Assembly (NCBI GenBank): GCA_030746555.1
Contig: JASLMK010000131.1
Location: 1 to 37,573, forward strand
Direction of reading: 5' to 3'
Length of the DNA stretch: 37,573 nt
Source of the DNA: Planctomycetota bacterium
GTDB taxonomy: Bacteria > Planctomycetota > UBA1135 > GCA-002686595
Part shown: positions 20,994 through 29,015 of the stretch, piece after piece
Layout: each line of letters opens with the position of its first letter
Position numbering within the stretch: the first letter of the stretch is position 1
The notes under the pieces: model-generated
Told to the model about the DNA's origin: nothing
Seen by the model: the letters and a program-made list of their open reading frames with translations, nothing else
Database searches by the model: none
Position numbers and translations under genes: made by a program

Positions 20994-22340
20994 ATGATGC
21001 TCCGCACCGAACCGACTTGGACCCGCCTCGCCCTGGCAGTCTGGCTGCCCCTCGGCCTCGCCGCACAGGTCGCTTCGGCGCAGGAGGGGGGCAAAGACGC
21101 CCAGGCGGCGGGGGAGGAGCGGGCGGCCTCCGACTCCCTGCGCGAGGTCGTGGAAGAGCAGGCCGCCGAGCTGGCGGCGCTCCGGCGGCGCTTGGAGGCT
21201 GCGCGGGGAGAGGTCGCCCTGGAGCTCGACGACCTGCGTCTGGAGGTCGAGTTGCTCGCCGAGGACATCGGCGGTGCCGGGCAGGCCCCGCCGGCGCCGA
21301 CCGCTCCCGGCGCCAACGCCTTCAACCCCCAGATCACCGTCTTCGCCGACGCCCTCGGGCGCATCGACGACCGCGAGGTCTTCGGAGACGAAGGGGACGA
21401 GCCCGCACGGATCGACGACCGCTTCGCCCTACGCGAGGTCGAGATCGACTTCCGCGCCGCCGTCGACCCCTACGCCGACGCCGTCGTCATCCTCGCCGCC
21501 GAGGGCGAAGGTGGCGGCGAGCTGGAAGCCGGCGTGGAGGAGGCGTACCTGACGCTCAAGCGCCTGCCCTTCGTGGACGAGGCCCCCGCGGGCCTGAAGC
21601 TGAAGGCCGGACGCTTCCGCTCGAGCTTCGGACACCTCAACCGCATCCACGGCCACGACCTCCCCTGGCCCACACGGCCCGCGTCCATCGCGGCCTTCCT
21701 GGGCGAGGAGGGCTTCGCCCACCACGGCCTCGCCGGAGAGCTGTTCCTGCCCTCCGCCGGCGAGCACGACACCCTCGAGGCCACCGTCGAGATCCTCGGC
21801 GGCGGAGGGATCGCCATCGACGAGGAGACGGAGGGCTCGGACTTCGCCAGCGTGGGACGGCTCAACTACTACCGCGAGCTCGGCGACGAGAGCGACCTGA
21901 CCCTGGGCCTGTCCACCTACCAGGGCGGGGACGACGCCGACCTGTACGGAGCCGACGCGACCTGGCGCTGGCGGCCCGTCGAGGGGCGCGGGCGCCGCTC
22001 GCTCCTCTTGGGGGGCGAGCTCGTCCACGGAGACCTGGCGACCGACGACGGCCCCGCGGACTCGACCGGCGGCTACACCTACGCCCAGCTCCAGCTGGGG
22101 GCCGACCTCTACGCGGGGCTGCGCTACGACTGGATCGACTCGGAGGGGGAGGCCGGCCTCGACACCCAGACCTTCGGGGCGTACGTGTCCTACTACACCT
22201 CCGAGTTCCTGCGCTTGCGGGTCGGGGCCGAGCACGTGACGAGCGACGACGACGAGATCGACTCCCTCGACACGGTCTTCGTCCAGCTGACCTTCCTCTT
22301 CGGCTCCCACCCGGCCGAGCCCTACTGGGTGAACCGATGA
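20994..22340 (+). CDS. predicted outer-membrane beta-barrel protein linked to metal uptake
   Basis: 448 residues. Signal peptide (to about VASAQ, residue 29), then a coiled coil at about 45-92 (LREVVEEQAAELAALRRRLE), a pattern shared with porins anchored to peptidoglycan. The rest alternates short amphipathic strands and ends ...VFVQLTFLFGSHPAEPYWVNR, as expected of a barrel. GRFRSSFGHLNRIHGHDLPW contains several histidines that could guide metal. Family not named with certainty. It overlaps the ZnuA-like gene by ATGA, so the two are translationally coupled, which suggests a channel serving the same metal. GTG 20991, ATG 20994 and ATG 20997 are equivalent start options. Confidence 0.7.
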   Translation: MMLRTEPTWTRLALAVWLPLGLAAQVASAQEGGKDAQAAGEERAASDSLREVVEEQAAELAALRRRLEAARGEVALELDDLRLEVELLAEDIGGAGQAPPAPTAPGANAFNPQITVFADALGRIDDREVFGDEGDEPARIDDRFALREVEIDFRAAVDPYADAVVILAAEGEGGGELEAGVEEAYLTLKRLPFVDEAPAGLKLKAGRFRSSFGHLNRIHGHDLPWPTRPASIAAFLGEEGFAHHGLAGELFLPSAGEHDTLEATVEILGGGGIAIDEETEGSDFASVGRLNYYRELGDESDLTLGLSTYQGGDDADLYGADATWRWRPVEGRGRRSLLLGGELVHGDLATDDGPADSTGGYTYAQLQLGADLYAGLRYDWIDSEGEAGLDTQTFGAYVSYYTSEFLRLRVGAEHVTSDDDEIDSLDTVFVQLTFLFGSHPAEPYWVNR

Positions 22341-23437
22341 GCGCGGCGGCCATGACGATCCTCGGTTTCCTCCAGATGTCGGCTTCCGCGCCGATCACCA
22401 CCCTGGCGCTCGCCCTGCCGTTCCTCGCCCCGGCGACGCCGGCGGCTTCGCCCGAGCCCGCGCTCGACCCGGGCCGCGCCCCCGCGCCGGCCGAACCCCT
22501 CGAGGTCGTCACGACGATCGGCGTCCTCGCCGACCTCGCCGGGGCGATCGGCGGCGAGCGCGTCGCGGTCGAGTCCCTCACCGACGGCCGCGTCGATGCC
22601 CACCACGTGCAGCCGCGCCCGACGCTCATGAGCCGCGTGCGCACCGCCGACGCCTTCATCGAGATCGGCCTGCAATACGAGCTCTGGGCCAAGCGGGTCC
22701 TCGACGGCGCCGGCAACCCGCGCCTCGCCGTCGGGCGCCCCGGCCGCATCGTCGCCTCGGCGGGCATCGCGACCATCGAGGCGCCCGCGAATGCCGACCG
22801 CGCCCTCGGCGACATCCACCCCGAGGGCAATCCTCACCTGTGGCTCGACCCGCTGCGCCTGCGCAAGATGGCCGCCAACGTCGCCGCCGGGCTGACGCGG
22901 CTCGATCCCGCGGGGACCGAGCAGTTCGCCGCCGGCCTCGAGGCCTGGCGCGCGCGTCTCGATGCCGCGCTCTTCGGCGAGGCGCTCGTCGAGGCGATGG
23001 GCGGAGCGAAGCTCGTGCGCCTCGCCGAGCGGGGCCGCCTGGCGAGCTACCTGGAGGGCCGCGAGCTGACCGACACCCTAGGCGGCTGGCTCGGCCGCGC
23101 GCGGGAGCTGGCGGGCACCCAGGTCGTCACCTACCACAAGACCTACGGCTACTTCGCGGCCCGCTTCGGCCTGAGCATTCCGATCGAGATCGAGGAGCAC
23201 GCGGGCATCTCCCCCTCGGGCCGTCACCGCGATCGGGTGCTCGCGCTCATGCGCGCCCGCGACATCGGCATCATCCTGCAGGCGAGCTTCTACGACACCC
23301 AGGCGGCCGAGTGGCTGGTCGCGCGGACGGGGGCCGAGCTCGTGCGCCTGCCCCTGGACTGCGGCGGCCGAACCGGCGTGGCCGACTCCCTGGAGCTCGT
23401 CGAGACGACCCTCGTGGCGCTCCTGGCGGCGGACTGA
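22337..23437 (+). CDS. metal (zinc/manganese) ABC transporter substrate-binding protein, ZnuA-like
   Basis: 366 residues. Cluster A-I/ZnuA family. After a hydrophobic N-terminus and a proline/alanine linker come VVTTIGVLADLAGAIGG, a ligand motif DAHHVQPRP (H89/H90), DIHPEGNPHLWLDP (H161, H167), VVTYHKTYGYFAARFGL (H267) and IEEHAGISPSGRH (E287). These supply the three histidines and acidic residue that hold Zn2+ or Mn2+. No long histidine-rich loop is present. The ATG at 22337 overlaps the TGA of the preceding gene. The partner permease follows 210 bases later, but no ATPase is encoded here. Confidence 0.92.
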   Translation: MSAAAMTILGFLQMSASAPITTLALALPFLAPATPAASPEPALDPGRAPAPAEPLEVVTTIGVLADLAGAIGGERVAVESLTDGRVDAHHVQPRPTLMSRVRTADAFIEIGLQYELWAKRVLDGAGNPRLAVGRPGRIVASAGIATIEAPANADRALGDIHPEGNPHLWLDPLRLRKMAANVAAGLTRLDPAGTEQFAAGLEAWRARLDAALFGEALVEAMGGAKLVRLAERGRLASYLEGRELTDTLGGWLGRARELAGTQVVTYHKTYGYFAARFGLSIPIEIEEHAGISPSGRHRDRVLALMRARDIGIILQASFYDTQAAEWLVARTGAELVRLPLDCGGRTGVADSLELVETTLVALLAAD

Positions 23438-23621
23438 GCGCCTGCGGACCGCGCGGAGCGGCGCCGGGCGCCCGCCGCCCGGGGACGCGCGAGCCCCGAC
23501 CCGGCTCGATTCGACTCGGCGCGGCCCGCAAGACGGCGGTCGCCAACACGCCCACACCCAGCGCCCCGAGCTCTCCCGAACCGGGGTAGCCCGACGCGTT
23601 GGACCGCCCGGAGCCGCCCGG

Positions 23622-23627
23622 TACGAT
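23622..23627 (+). promoter_or_regulatory. -10-like TACGAT before permease gene
   Basis: TACGAT 20 bases before the GTG at 23648, suggesting that the permease has its own promoter. Confidence 0.35.
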
Positions 23628-23647
23628 GACACGGTAGCCCACGCCTC

Positions 23648-25234
23648 GTGGCGACCCCGACGGAGCCGTTGGCCCCGAGCAGCACGACGATGGACGCCAC
23701 CCAAGCACTGAGCACGATGGCCTGGCCCCTGGCGGCCTGCCTGGTGCTGACCGGGATCCACGTCCACCTGGGGATCCACGTCCTCGCGCGCAAGGTCATC
23801 TTCGTCGATCTGGCCCTGGCCCAGATCGCCGCCCTGGGGGCCGTCTGGGCCGTGCTCGCAGGCTGGGACCTCCACGAGGACCCGTGGGTCGTGCGCGGCT
23901 TCTCCCTGTTGTTCACGACCATCGGAGCCGCCGTCTTCGCCGGGACGCGCATGCGCCACGAGCGCGTGCCCCACGAGGCGATCATCGGGGTCACCTACGC
24001 GGTCGCCCTCGCCGCCACCTTGCTAGCGAGCGCGCGCCTGCCCCACGGCACCGAGGAGATGCGCGAGCTCCTGGCCGGGAGCATCCTGTGGGTCGAGAGC
24101 GGCACGGTGCTCGTCAGCGCGGCCCTCTACCTCGCCGTCGGCGCGGCCCACTTCGCCTTCCGCAGTCGGCTCGCCCTGATCTCCGAGGACGCCGACGCGG
24201 CGCGCGCCGCGGGCCTCTCGGTGCGCGCTTGGGACTTCTTCTTCTACTTCAGCTTCGGCCTCGTCGTGACCAGCTCGGTGGCGATCGCCGGCGTCCTGCT
24301 GGTCTTCAGCTACCTCGTCATCCCGGCGGTGATCGCGGCCCTGTTCTGTCGGGGCGTCGGCGCGCGCCTGGTCGTCGGCTGGGCCGTGGGCGCCGCCGTC
24401 AGCGTCGTGGGCCTGGTCCTCTCCTACCAACACGACCTTCCCTCGGGGCCGAGCGTCGTCGTCTCCTTCGGCGCGGTCCTGGCGTTGGCCGGGATCGTCC
24501 ACCACGTCCGCGGCGCCGCCAAACCCGGGCCGGCGGCCCTGAAGAGCGTGGGCTCTGTCGCCGCCATCGCCCTGCTGCTGGTGGGCAGCGCCTCCCTGCG
24601 CAAGGACGAGCACGCTGGCCTGCGCGACCAACTGAAGAGCCCCCACGCCTCGATCCGCCGCGCGGCCCTGGAGGCCGCAGCGGCCGACCCCGTACTCTGG
24701 CCCGTGGCCCTGGAGGTCGCCGGTGCGCTCCTCGCCGACGAGGAGCCCGAGCTGCGCGCCAGGGCGGTGGAGCTCGTCTGCCGAAACGGCGCCGCCGACC
24801 AGCTCGCCGCCGTCAGGTCGCTGCTCACCGATCCCGACGACCTCGTGCGCGAGGCCGCCCTGCAGTGCGTGCGCAGGCTCCACGACGAAGGCGCCGTCGA
24901 GAGCTTGCTGGCGGCGGCCGCCGTCGAGAGTGACGAGTTCCTGGCGGTGGAGATGGCCGAGGGCCTGTGCGAGTTCGGGAGGGTGGAGGGGCTGGCGCTG
25001 TTGATGGACTCCATGGACACCGCCGGCCTGGCGATGGCGCGCCGCGATGCGTGGGAGCACCTCCACGCCCACACCGACCTCGAGGAGCCCTTCGACGCGA
25101 GCGACGCAGCGGACTCGCCGGCGAACGACGCCGCCCTGGCCGTCTACCGCGCCTGGCTCGAGCGCCACCGAGCGCAGCTCGTGTGGGACGGGCCGAGCGG
25201 ACACTTCCGCGTGCCCGCCGAGGCCGGCCGGTGA
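23648..25234 (+). CDS. metal ABC transporter permease fused to C-terminal HEAT-like repeats
   Basis: 528 residues. Residues ~20-290 are an ABC-3 (ZnuB-type) permease with about eight TM segments; VHLGIHVLARKVIFVDLALAQIAALGA and GVLLVFSYLVIPAVIAALF are typical family stretches. A further TM (ALKSVGSVAAIALLLVGSASL, ~298-318) leads to a soluble domain (~320-480) of alpha-helical pairs: LRDQLKSPHASIRRAALEAAA, LADEEPELRARAVELVCRNG and LLTDPDDLVREAALQCVRRLHDEG, clear HEAT/armadillo-like repeats. Such a fusion is not usual for ZnuB. The start is a GTG at 23648; an ATG at 23690 would also retain the first TM. It should work with the ZnuA-like protein upstream. Confidence 0.87.
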   Translation: MATPTEPLAPSSTTMDATQALSTMAWPLAACLVLTGIHVHLGIHVLARKVIFVDLALAQIAALGAVWAVLAGWDLHEDPWVVRGFSLLFTTIGAAVFAGTRMRHERVPHEAIIGVTYAVALAATLLASARLPHGTEEMRELLAGSILWVESGTVLVSAALYLAVGAAHFAFRSRLALISEDADAARAAGLSVRAWDFFFYFSFGLVVTSSVAIAGVLLVFSYLVIPAVIAALFCRGVGARLVVGWAVGAAVSVVGLVLSYQHDLPSGPSVVVSFGAVLALAGIVHHVRGAAKPGPAALKSVGSVAAIALLLVGSASLRKDEHAGLRDQLKSPHASIRRAALEAAAADPVLWPVALEVAGALLADEEPELRARAVELVCRNGAADQLAAVRSLLTDPDDLVREAALQCVRRLHDEGAVESLLAAAAVESDEFLAVEMAEGLCEFGRVEGLALLMDSMDTAGLAMARRDAWEHLHAHTDLEEPFDASDAADSPANDAALAVYRAWLERHRAQLVWDGPSGHFRVPAEAGR

Positions 25235-25616
25235 CCAAGCTCCCGGCGGTGTGGTGCTGGACTGGGGGCATGGAGCGGCCCCGAACCCGCCGGCGGCACC
25301 AGGTGCGGCGCACGGCTCTCCACCGGCCCGGGCGCTGCGATGGGGGAGCGCTCACACCGGAGCACGCTCGCTCCCTGGCGGCCTCCGGCCCGGCTCGACC
25401 GGCGCCGTCATGGGGCCGGGCCTCGCCGCCGGTTGGGAGGCGTCGTTCGCCAAGCTCGATGCCTGGCTCTTGGGCCTCCCGTAGGTCCTGGGGCGAAGCG
25501 GCCGGCGCGCCGCCGCCCCGCCCCTACTCGTCGGCCCCGTAGACCGCCTCGCGCAGGCCCGCGGGGATCGAGGAAGCCGGCGGTCATGCCCCGCGCTCCG
25601 GCTAGGATGGTCCGCC
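25235..25616. other. non-coding stretch with possible gene tails
   Basis: No intact gene. A plus-strand tail reading LAAGWEASFAKLDAWLLGLP stops at 25484, and a minus-strand tail reading SSIPAGLREAVYGADE stops at 25524. Both are only about 20 codons and may be scars of lost genes or chance. Confidence 0.3.
25603..25608 (+). promoter_or_regulatory. -10-like TAGGAT for lipoprotein gene (leaderless)
   Basis: TAGGAT ends eight bases before the GTG at 25617. Confidence 0.45.
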
Positions 25617-26135
25617 GTGAGCTTCCCGTACCGACGACTCCGAACGCGCGCCGGACTCCTCCTCCTCGCGGGCGTCCTCTCGGGTTGCGGGTCGGACCTG
25701 GAGGCGGGGGAGCGGAAGTTCGCGGGCGCGGCGCGGCGCTACGTGGAAGCCTGGTGCCGCGGAGACGGGTCGGTGGAGCGCGAGCAGTTCCCGCCCGAGG
25801 TGCTGCCGGAGATCTTCGGACCGTCCTCGCAGACGATCCACGACCTGCCGACCGGTCTGGCGGTAGAGCACTTCGAAGTGGAGGACACCGCCGTCAGCGG
25901 TCCGGGCGGAAACGAGGAGCTCTCCGAGTACGGTTTCGACGTGACCGCCGCCTCGGGCCTGGGCTTCACCTCCGAGGGCGTGCACTGCATCTCGGTCGTC
26001 TTCCGCGTGCGGCTCACCGACGCCGGCGAGCACCGCGGCCAGGTCGCCCTGCGACCCGACGCCACGATCCTCCGCGGCGTGCGCTATCAGGTGACCCGGG
26101 GCGACGACTGGCTCGCCCTGCCCAAGCGCCCCTGA
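25617..26135 (+). CDS. small lipoprotein, unknown function
   Basis: 172 residues. N-terminus MSFPYRRLRTRAGLLLLAGVLSGC is a lipoprotein signal peptide with lipobox LSGC and cysteine 24. The mature part begins with a helix (EAGERKFAGAARRYVEAWCRGDG) followed by a beta-rich domain (EHFEVEDTAVSG, GYRF-like strands, HCISVVFRVRLTDAG). This resembles NTF2-like or other small extracytoplasmic folds, but I do not recognise a family. The GTG at 25617 is placed by TAGGAT eight bases upstream. Confidence 0.7.
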   Translation: MSFPYRRLRTRAGLLLLAGVLSGCGSDLEAGERKFAGAARRYVEAWCRGDGSVEREQFPPEVLPEIFGPSSQTIHDLPTGLAVEHFEVEDTAVSGPGGNEELSEYGFDVTAASGLGFTSEGVHCISVVFRVRLTDAGEHRGQVALRPDATILRGVRYQVTRGDDWLALPKRP

Positions 26136-26230
26136 CCTTTCCACCCAACCGGTGCGCGCCCAGGCTGGGAGATCAGCGCGGACCACCGGCCACGGGACGC
26201 GACCGGAGAGGGAGCAGCCTGCCGTGTGCT

Positions 26231-26443
26231 CTACTCCTCGCGCTCGCCGTCTTGGGGGGTTTGCCGCGGCGATGGAGTCTCCTCGTCGTCGTCGGACTCG
26301 TTGAAGAGCTGGCCGAACACCGTCAGGCCCAGGGCCGTGCCCACGGCGATCCCCACGGCCAGGTTGTCGGTCGCCACGCCGATGCCGGCGCCGATCGCGA
26401 CGCCGATCGCGACGCCGGCTCCAGTGGTATCGCCTTCGTACAT
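26231..26443 (-). CDS. glycine-rich small membrane protein
   Basis: 70 residues. A glycine/alanine-rich hydrophobic centre (GAGVAIGVAIGAGIGVATDN, then LAVGIAVGTALGLTVFGQLF) resembles glycine-zipper membrane segments, and the C-terminus is acidic (NESDDDEETPS). Such proteins may insert as tight helix pairs or oligomers. No family recognised. The ATG at 26441-26443 follows TAGGCT by six bases. It converges with the lipoprotein gene at 25617. Confidence 0.65.
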   Translation of the reverse strand: MYEGDTTGAGVAIGVAIGAGIGVATDNLAVGIAVGTALGLTVFGQLFNESDDDEETPSPRQTPQDGEREE

Positions 26444-26449
26444 GCATGC

Positions 26450-26455
26450 AGCCTA
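26450..26455 (-). promoter_or_regulatory. -10-like TAGGCT for glycine-rich protein (leaderless)
   Basis: TAGGCT on the minus strand, six bases before the ATG at 26443. Confidence 0.45.
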
Positions 26456-26663
26456 ACACCGCGATCCTCTCACCGGTGATTCCAGGCTCCTCCTGCAGGC
26501 AGCACCGGTTCGGGGGGCCGGAGCGGGGCCGCGTCAGGGAGAACGTCGGGATCCGTCCCCGCGCGCTGGGGTGCGGGAGACTTCGCGACGGTGCCCCGCG
26601 AGGTGACGGGCTGGCGGCGGTGCGACTGGCGCGGACGGGCCGGGGACCGTGGAATGGAGACGC

Positions 26664-28118
26664 ATGAAGCGCATCGGAGCACTCTGCATCGCGGCGGGCC
26701 TGCAGGCGGCGGGCATCGGGGGGGAGGGGGCAGGCGGCGTTCACTTCGCCAATGGGATCAAGATCGGAGAGGTCTCCCAGGACAGCGCCCTGGTGTGGGT
26801 GCGGCTGACGCGGCGGGCGGAGCGGCTCGGAGAGGGTCAGGCCTTCGCGACAGATGCGGCGGCCGTGCCCGCAGGGAAGGCCCTGGAACGGATGCGCAAC
26901 TCGGTGGAGGGGGCGAGGGGAGAGGTACGCGTGTCGTGGTGGCCGGTCGGTGCCGTCGGTGCACGGTTGGCGACGGGTTGGTTCCCCGTCGACCCCGCGG
27001 CCGACTTCACGACCCAGATCCGCCTCGACGGCCTGCGGCCCGGCGTGTCCTACGAGCTGGAGGTCGAGGGACGCCGCGACGGCGCCGTCGGCCCCAGGGG
27101 CGTGGACGGAACCGCCGCCACGAAGTGCTCGTTGCGCGGCGCCTTCACTACGGCCGGGAGGGCGGACGAGCCACAGCGTGTCGTGTTCACCGTCGTGACA
27201 GGCCAGGACTTCACGCGGCGCGACGATCCGGTGAACGGCCACCGGATCTACCCGGCCATGAAGGCCTTGGAGCCCTCGTTCTTCGTCCACACCGGCGACA
27301 TCGTCTACTACGACAAGCCCGGTCCCTTCGCCAAGAACGAGGAGCTGGCGCGTTTCAAGTGGAACCGACTCTACGCGCTGCCCTTCCAGCGTGCGTTCCA
27401 CCGCGAGGTCGCGAGCTACTTCCAAAAGGACGACCACGACACCCTGCGCAACGACTGCTGGCCCGGCCAGCGCTACGGCGAGCTCACATGGGAGGACGGC
27501 CTGCGCCTGTTCCGTGAACAAGTCCCCATGGGAGAGCGCACCTGGCGGAGGGCGCGCTGGGGGATGGACCTCGAGGTCTGGTTCGTGGAGGGGCGTGACT
27601 TCCGCAGCCCCAACCCCATGACGGACGGACCCGAGAAGACGATTCTCGGCGCCGAGCAGAAGGCCTGGCTGTTCGAGACCCTCGCCGCCTCAGACGCGAC
27701 CTTCCGCGTGCTCGTGAGCCCAACGCCCATCGTCGGCCCCGATCGCTCGCGCAAGAACGACAACCACGCCAACGCGGGCTTCGCCACCGAGGGCAACGAG
27801 GTGCGCGCCTTCCTCGGCTCCCAGGAGGGCGCCTTCGTCGTCTGCGGCGACCGCCACTGGCAGTACGTCTCCGTGGACGCGCGCACCGGACTGCGCGAGG
27901 TCTCCTGCGGCCCCACGAGCGACGCCCACGCCGGCGGCTTCAGTGAGCGCCAACGCACCGACGCCCACCGCTTCCTGCGCGTGGGGGGCGGGTTCCTCTC
28001 CGTCACCGTCGAGCGCGCCGACAGCCGCCCCACGATCACCTTCCGCCACCACGCCGTCGACGGCTCCGTCGTCCACGAACAGGCCCACGAGCGCTCCGCG
28101 GCGGTCGAGGGGCGCTGA
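26664..28118 (+). CDS. PhoD-like metallophosphatase, exported
   Basis: 484 residues. N-terminal signal peptide (MKRIGALCIAAGLQAAGIGG), an N-terminal beta-sandwich typical of PhoD (GIKIGEVSQDSALVWVRLT, LRPGVSYELEVEG), then the metallophosphatase core: VVTGQDF (~176), HTGDIVYYD (~208), QKDDHDTLRNDCWPG (~253) and CGDRHWQYVS (~393). PhoD enzymes hydrolyse phosphomono- and diesters outside the cytoplasm with Fe3+/Ca2+. A phosphate-starvation role is likely from the family but no Pho box is visible. The ATG at 26664 has GGAGA three bases upstream; the adjacent upstream ATG at 26649 is less likely. Confidence 0.9.
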   Translation: MKRIGALCIAAGLQAAGIGGEGAGGVHFANGIKIGEVSQDSALVWVRLTRRAERLGEGQAFATDAAAVPAGKALERMRNSVEGARGEVRVSWWPVGAVGARLATGWFPVDPAADFTTQIRLDGLRPGVSYELEVEGRRDGAVGPRGVDGTAATKCSLRGAFTTAGRADEPQRVVFTVVTGQDFTRRDDPVNGHRIYPAMKALEPSFFVHTGDIVYYDKPGPFAKNEELARFKWNRLYALPFQRAFHREVASYFQKDDHDTLRNDCWPGQRYGELTWEDGLRLFREQVPMGERTWRRARWGMDLEVWFVEGRDFRSPNPMTDGPEKTILGAEQKAWLFETLAASDATFRVLVSPTPIVGPDRSRKNDNHANAGFATEGNEVRAFLGSQEGAFVVCGDRHWQYVSVDARTGLREVSCGPTSDAHAGGFSERQRTDAHRFLRVGGGFLSVTVERADSRPTITFRHHAVDGSVVHEQAHERSAAVEGR

Positions 28119-28181
28119 CCGCGAGGCGTGGGCCGGACGGTCGTCGCCCGCGGAGCCGCGGGCGCTCCGAGAAGACCCGCC

Positions 28182-29015
28182 CTAGGGACGCGCGGGCGCG
28201 GCGGGATCGGAGGGGAGCGACGGCCAACCCAGGCGCCGGTCCACGCCCACACTCACCCGGGAGCGGCCCTCTCGCAGGGCGTCGAGGATCGCCTCTTGGG
28301 TGAGCTCGGGGGCGCGCACCCAGGTGTTCACGAAGCCGAGCGAGCGCCAGTAGGGATCGAGGCCGTAGGTGTTCTGGTGGGCGTCGTTGCCGCCGATGCC
28401 GACGACCGGACGCTCCTCGTTGAGCAGCCGCCAGCGGTCCAGCAGCACCTCCTGCGGCTCGGCGAACAGGTCCCAGAGGGCGTCGGGGTCCTGCGCCGCC
28501 AGGGAGAGGGCGCGCACCCAGAAGCCGGGCTCCTCCCCGAGCAGCTTCAAGGCGACGTGAGTGTTGAAGATCTCCATCCCGTCGAAGCCCTCGAAGTCCC
28601 AGCTCTCGACCTCCTCGCCGTGGGCGATGAAGGCCAGCCCACCCTGGGCGTGGATCTCGTCGATCTTGCCCTGGCGCGACTTCGCCGAGAGGGGCTCGTC
28701 GATCCCCAACGCCAGGATCTGGTCGGAGTGCTCGGCGCCTTGGATGAACAGGACGCCGTCGTGGATCCCGCGCCAGCCCTCGCGCAAGGAGAGGCCCGGA
28801 TCGCCGCTCGGCGGATGGTCGGTCATGATCACGAAGTCCAGCCCCACGCGCTTGGCCGCCGCGAGGATCTCCTCGTAGGTGCCCTCGGAGTCGTGGGAGT
28901 AGAGCGAGTGCACGTGGATCGCGCCCTTGTACTCGTGCAGCTCCGGCGTGCTCTGGCACGCAGCGAGGACGGCGGCGAGCAGGACGGCGCCGGACCTAGA
29001 GCTCGAAGCTCGCAT
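28182..29015 (-). CDS. PHP-domain lipoprotein
   Basis: 277 residues from the ATG at 29013-29015. Signal with lipobox LAAC (SGAVLLAAVLAACQSTPE). The PHP metal-binding pattern is clear: GAIHVHSLYSHDSEGTYEE, VIMTDHPP, GAEHSDQ, LAFIAHGE and VVGIGGNDAHQNTYGL, which supply histidines and aspartates for a two- or three-metal phosphoesterase site. Secreted PHP proteins are usually phosphoesterases of unknown substrate. Its start overlaps the sialidase-like gene's stop (28996) by 20 bases, so the two are coupled. An ATG at 29033 would lengthen the signal by six residues. Confidence 0.88.
   Translation of the reverse strand: MRASSSRSGAVLLAAVLAACQSTPELHEYKGAIHVHSLYSHDSEGTYEEILAAAKRVGLDFVIMTDHPPSGDPGLSLREGWRGIHDGVLFIQGAEHSDQILALGIDEPLSAKSRQGKIDEIHAQGGLAFIAHGEEVESWDFEGFDGMEIFNTHVALKLLGEEPGFWVRALSLAAQDPDALWDLFAEPQEVLLDRWRLLNEERPVVGIGGNDAHQNTYGLDPYWRSLGFVNTWVRAPELTQEAILDALREGRSRVSVGVDRRLGWPSLPSDPAAPARP

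Noticed and set aside
23520..23640. PEP-CTERM-like tail on the minus strand (GELGALGVGVLATAVLRA)
   Set aside because: The reading has no gene in front of it, as it would start inside the permease gene, and it lacks the PEP motif.
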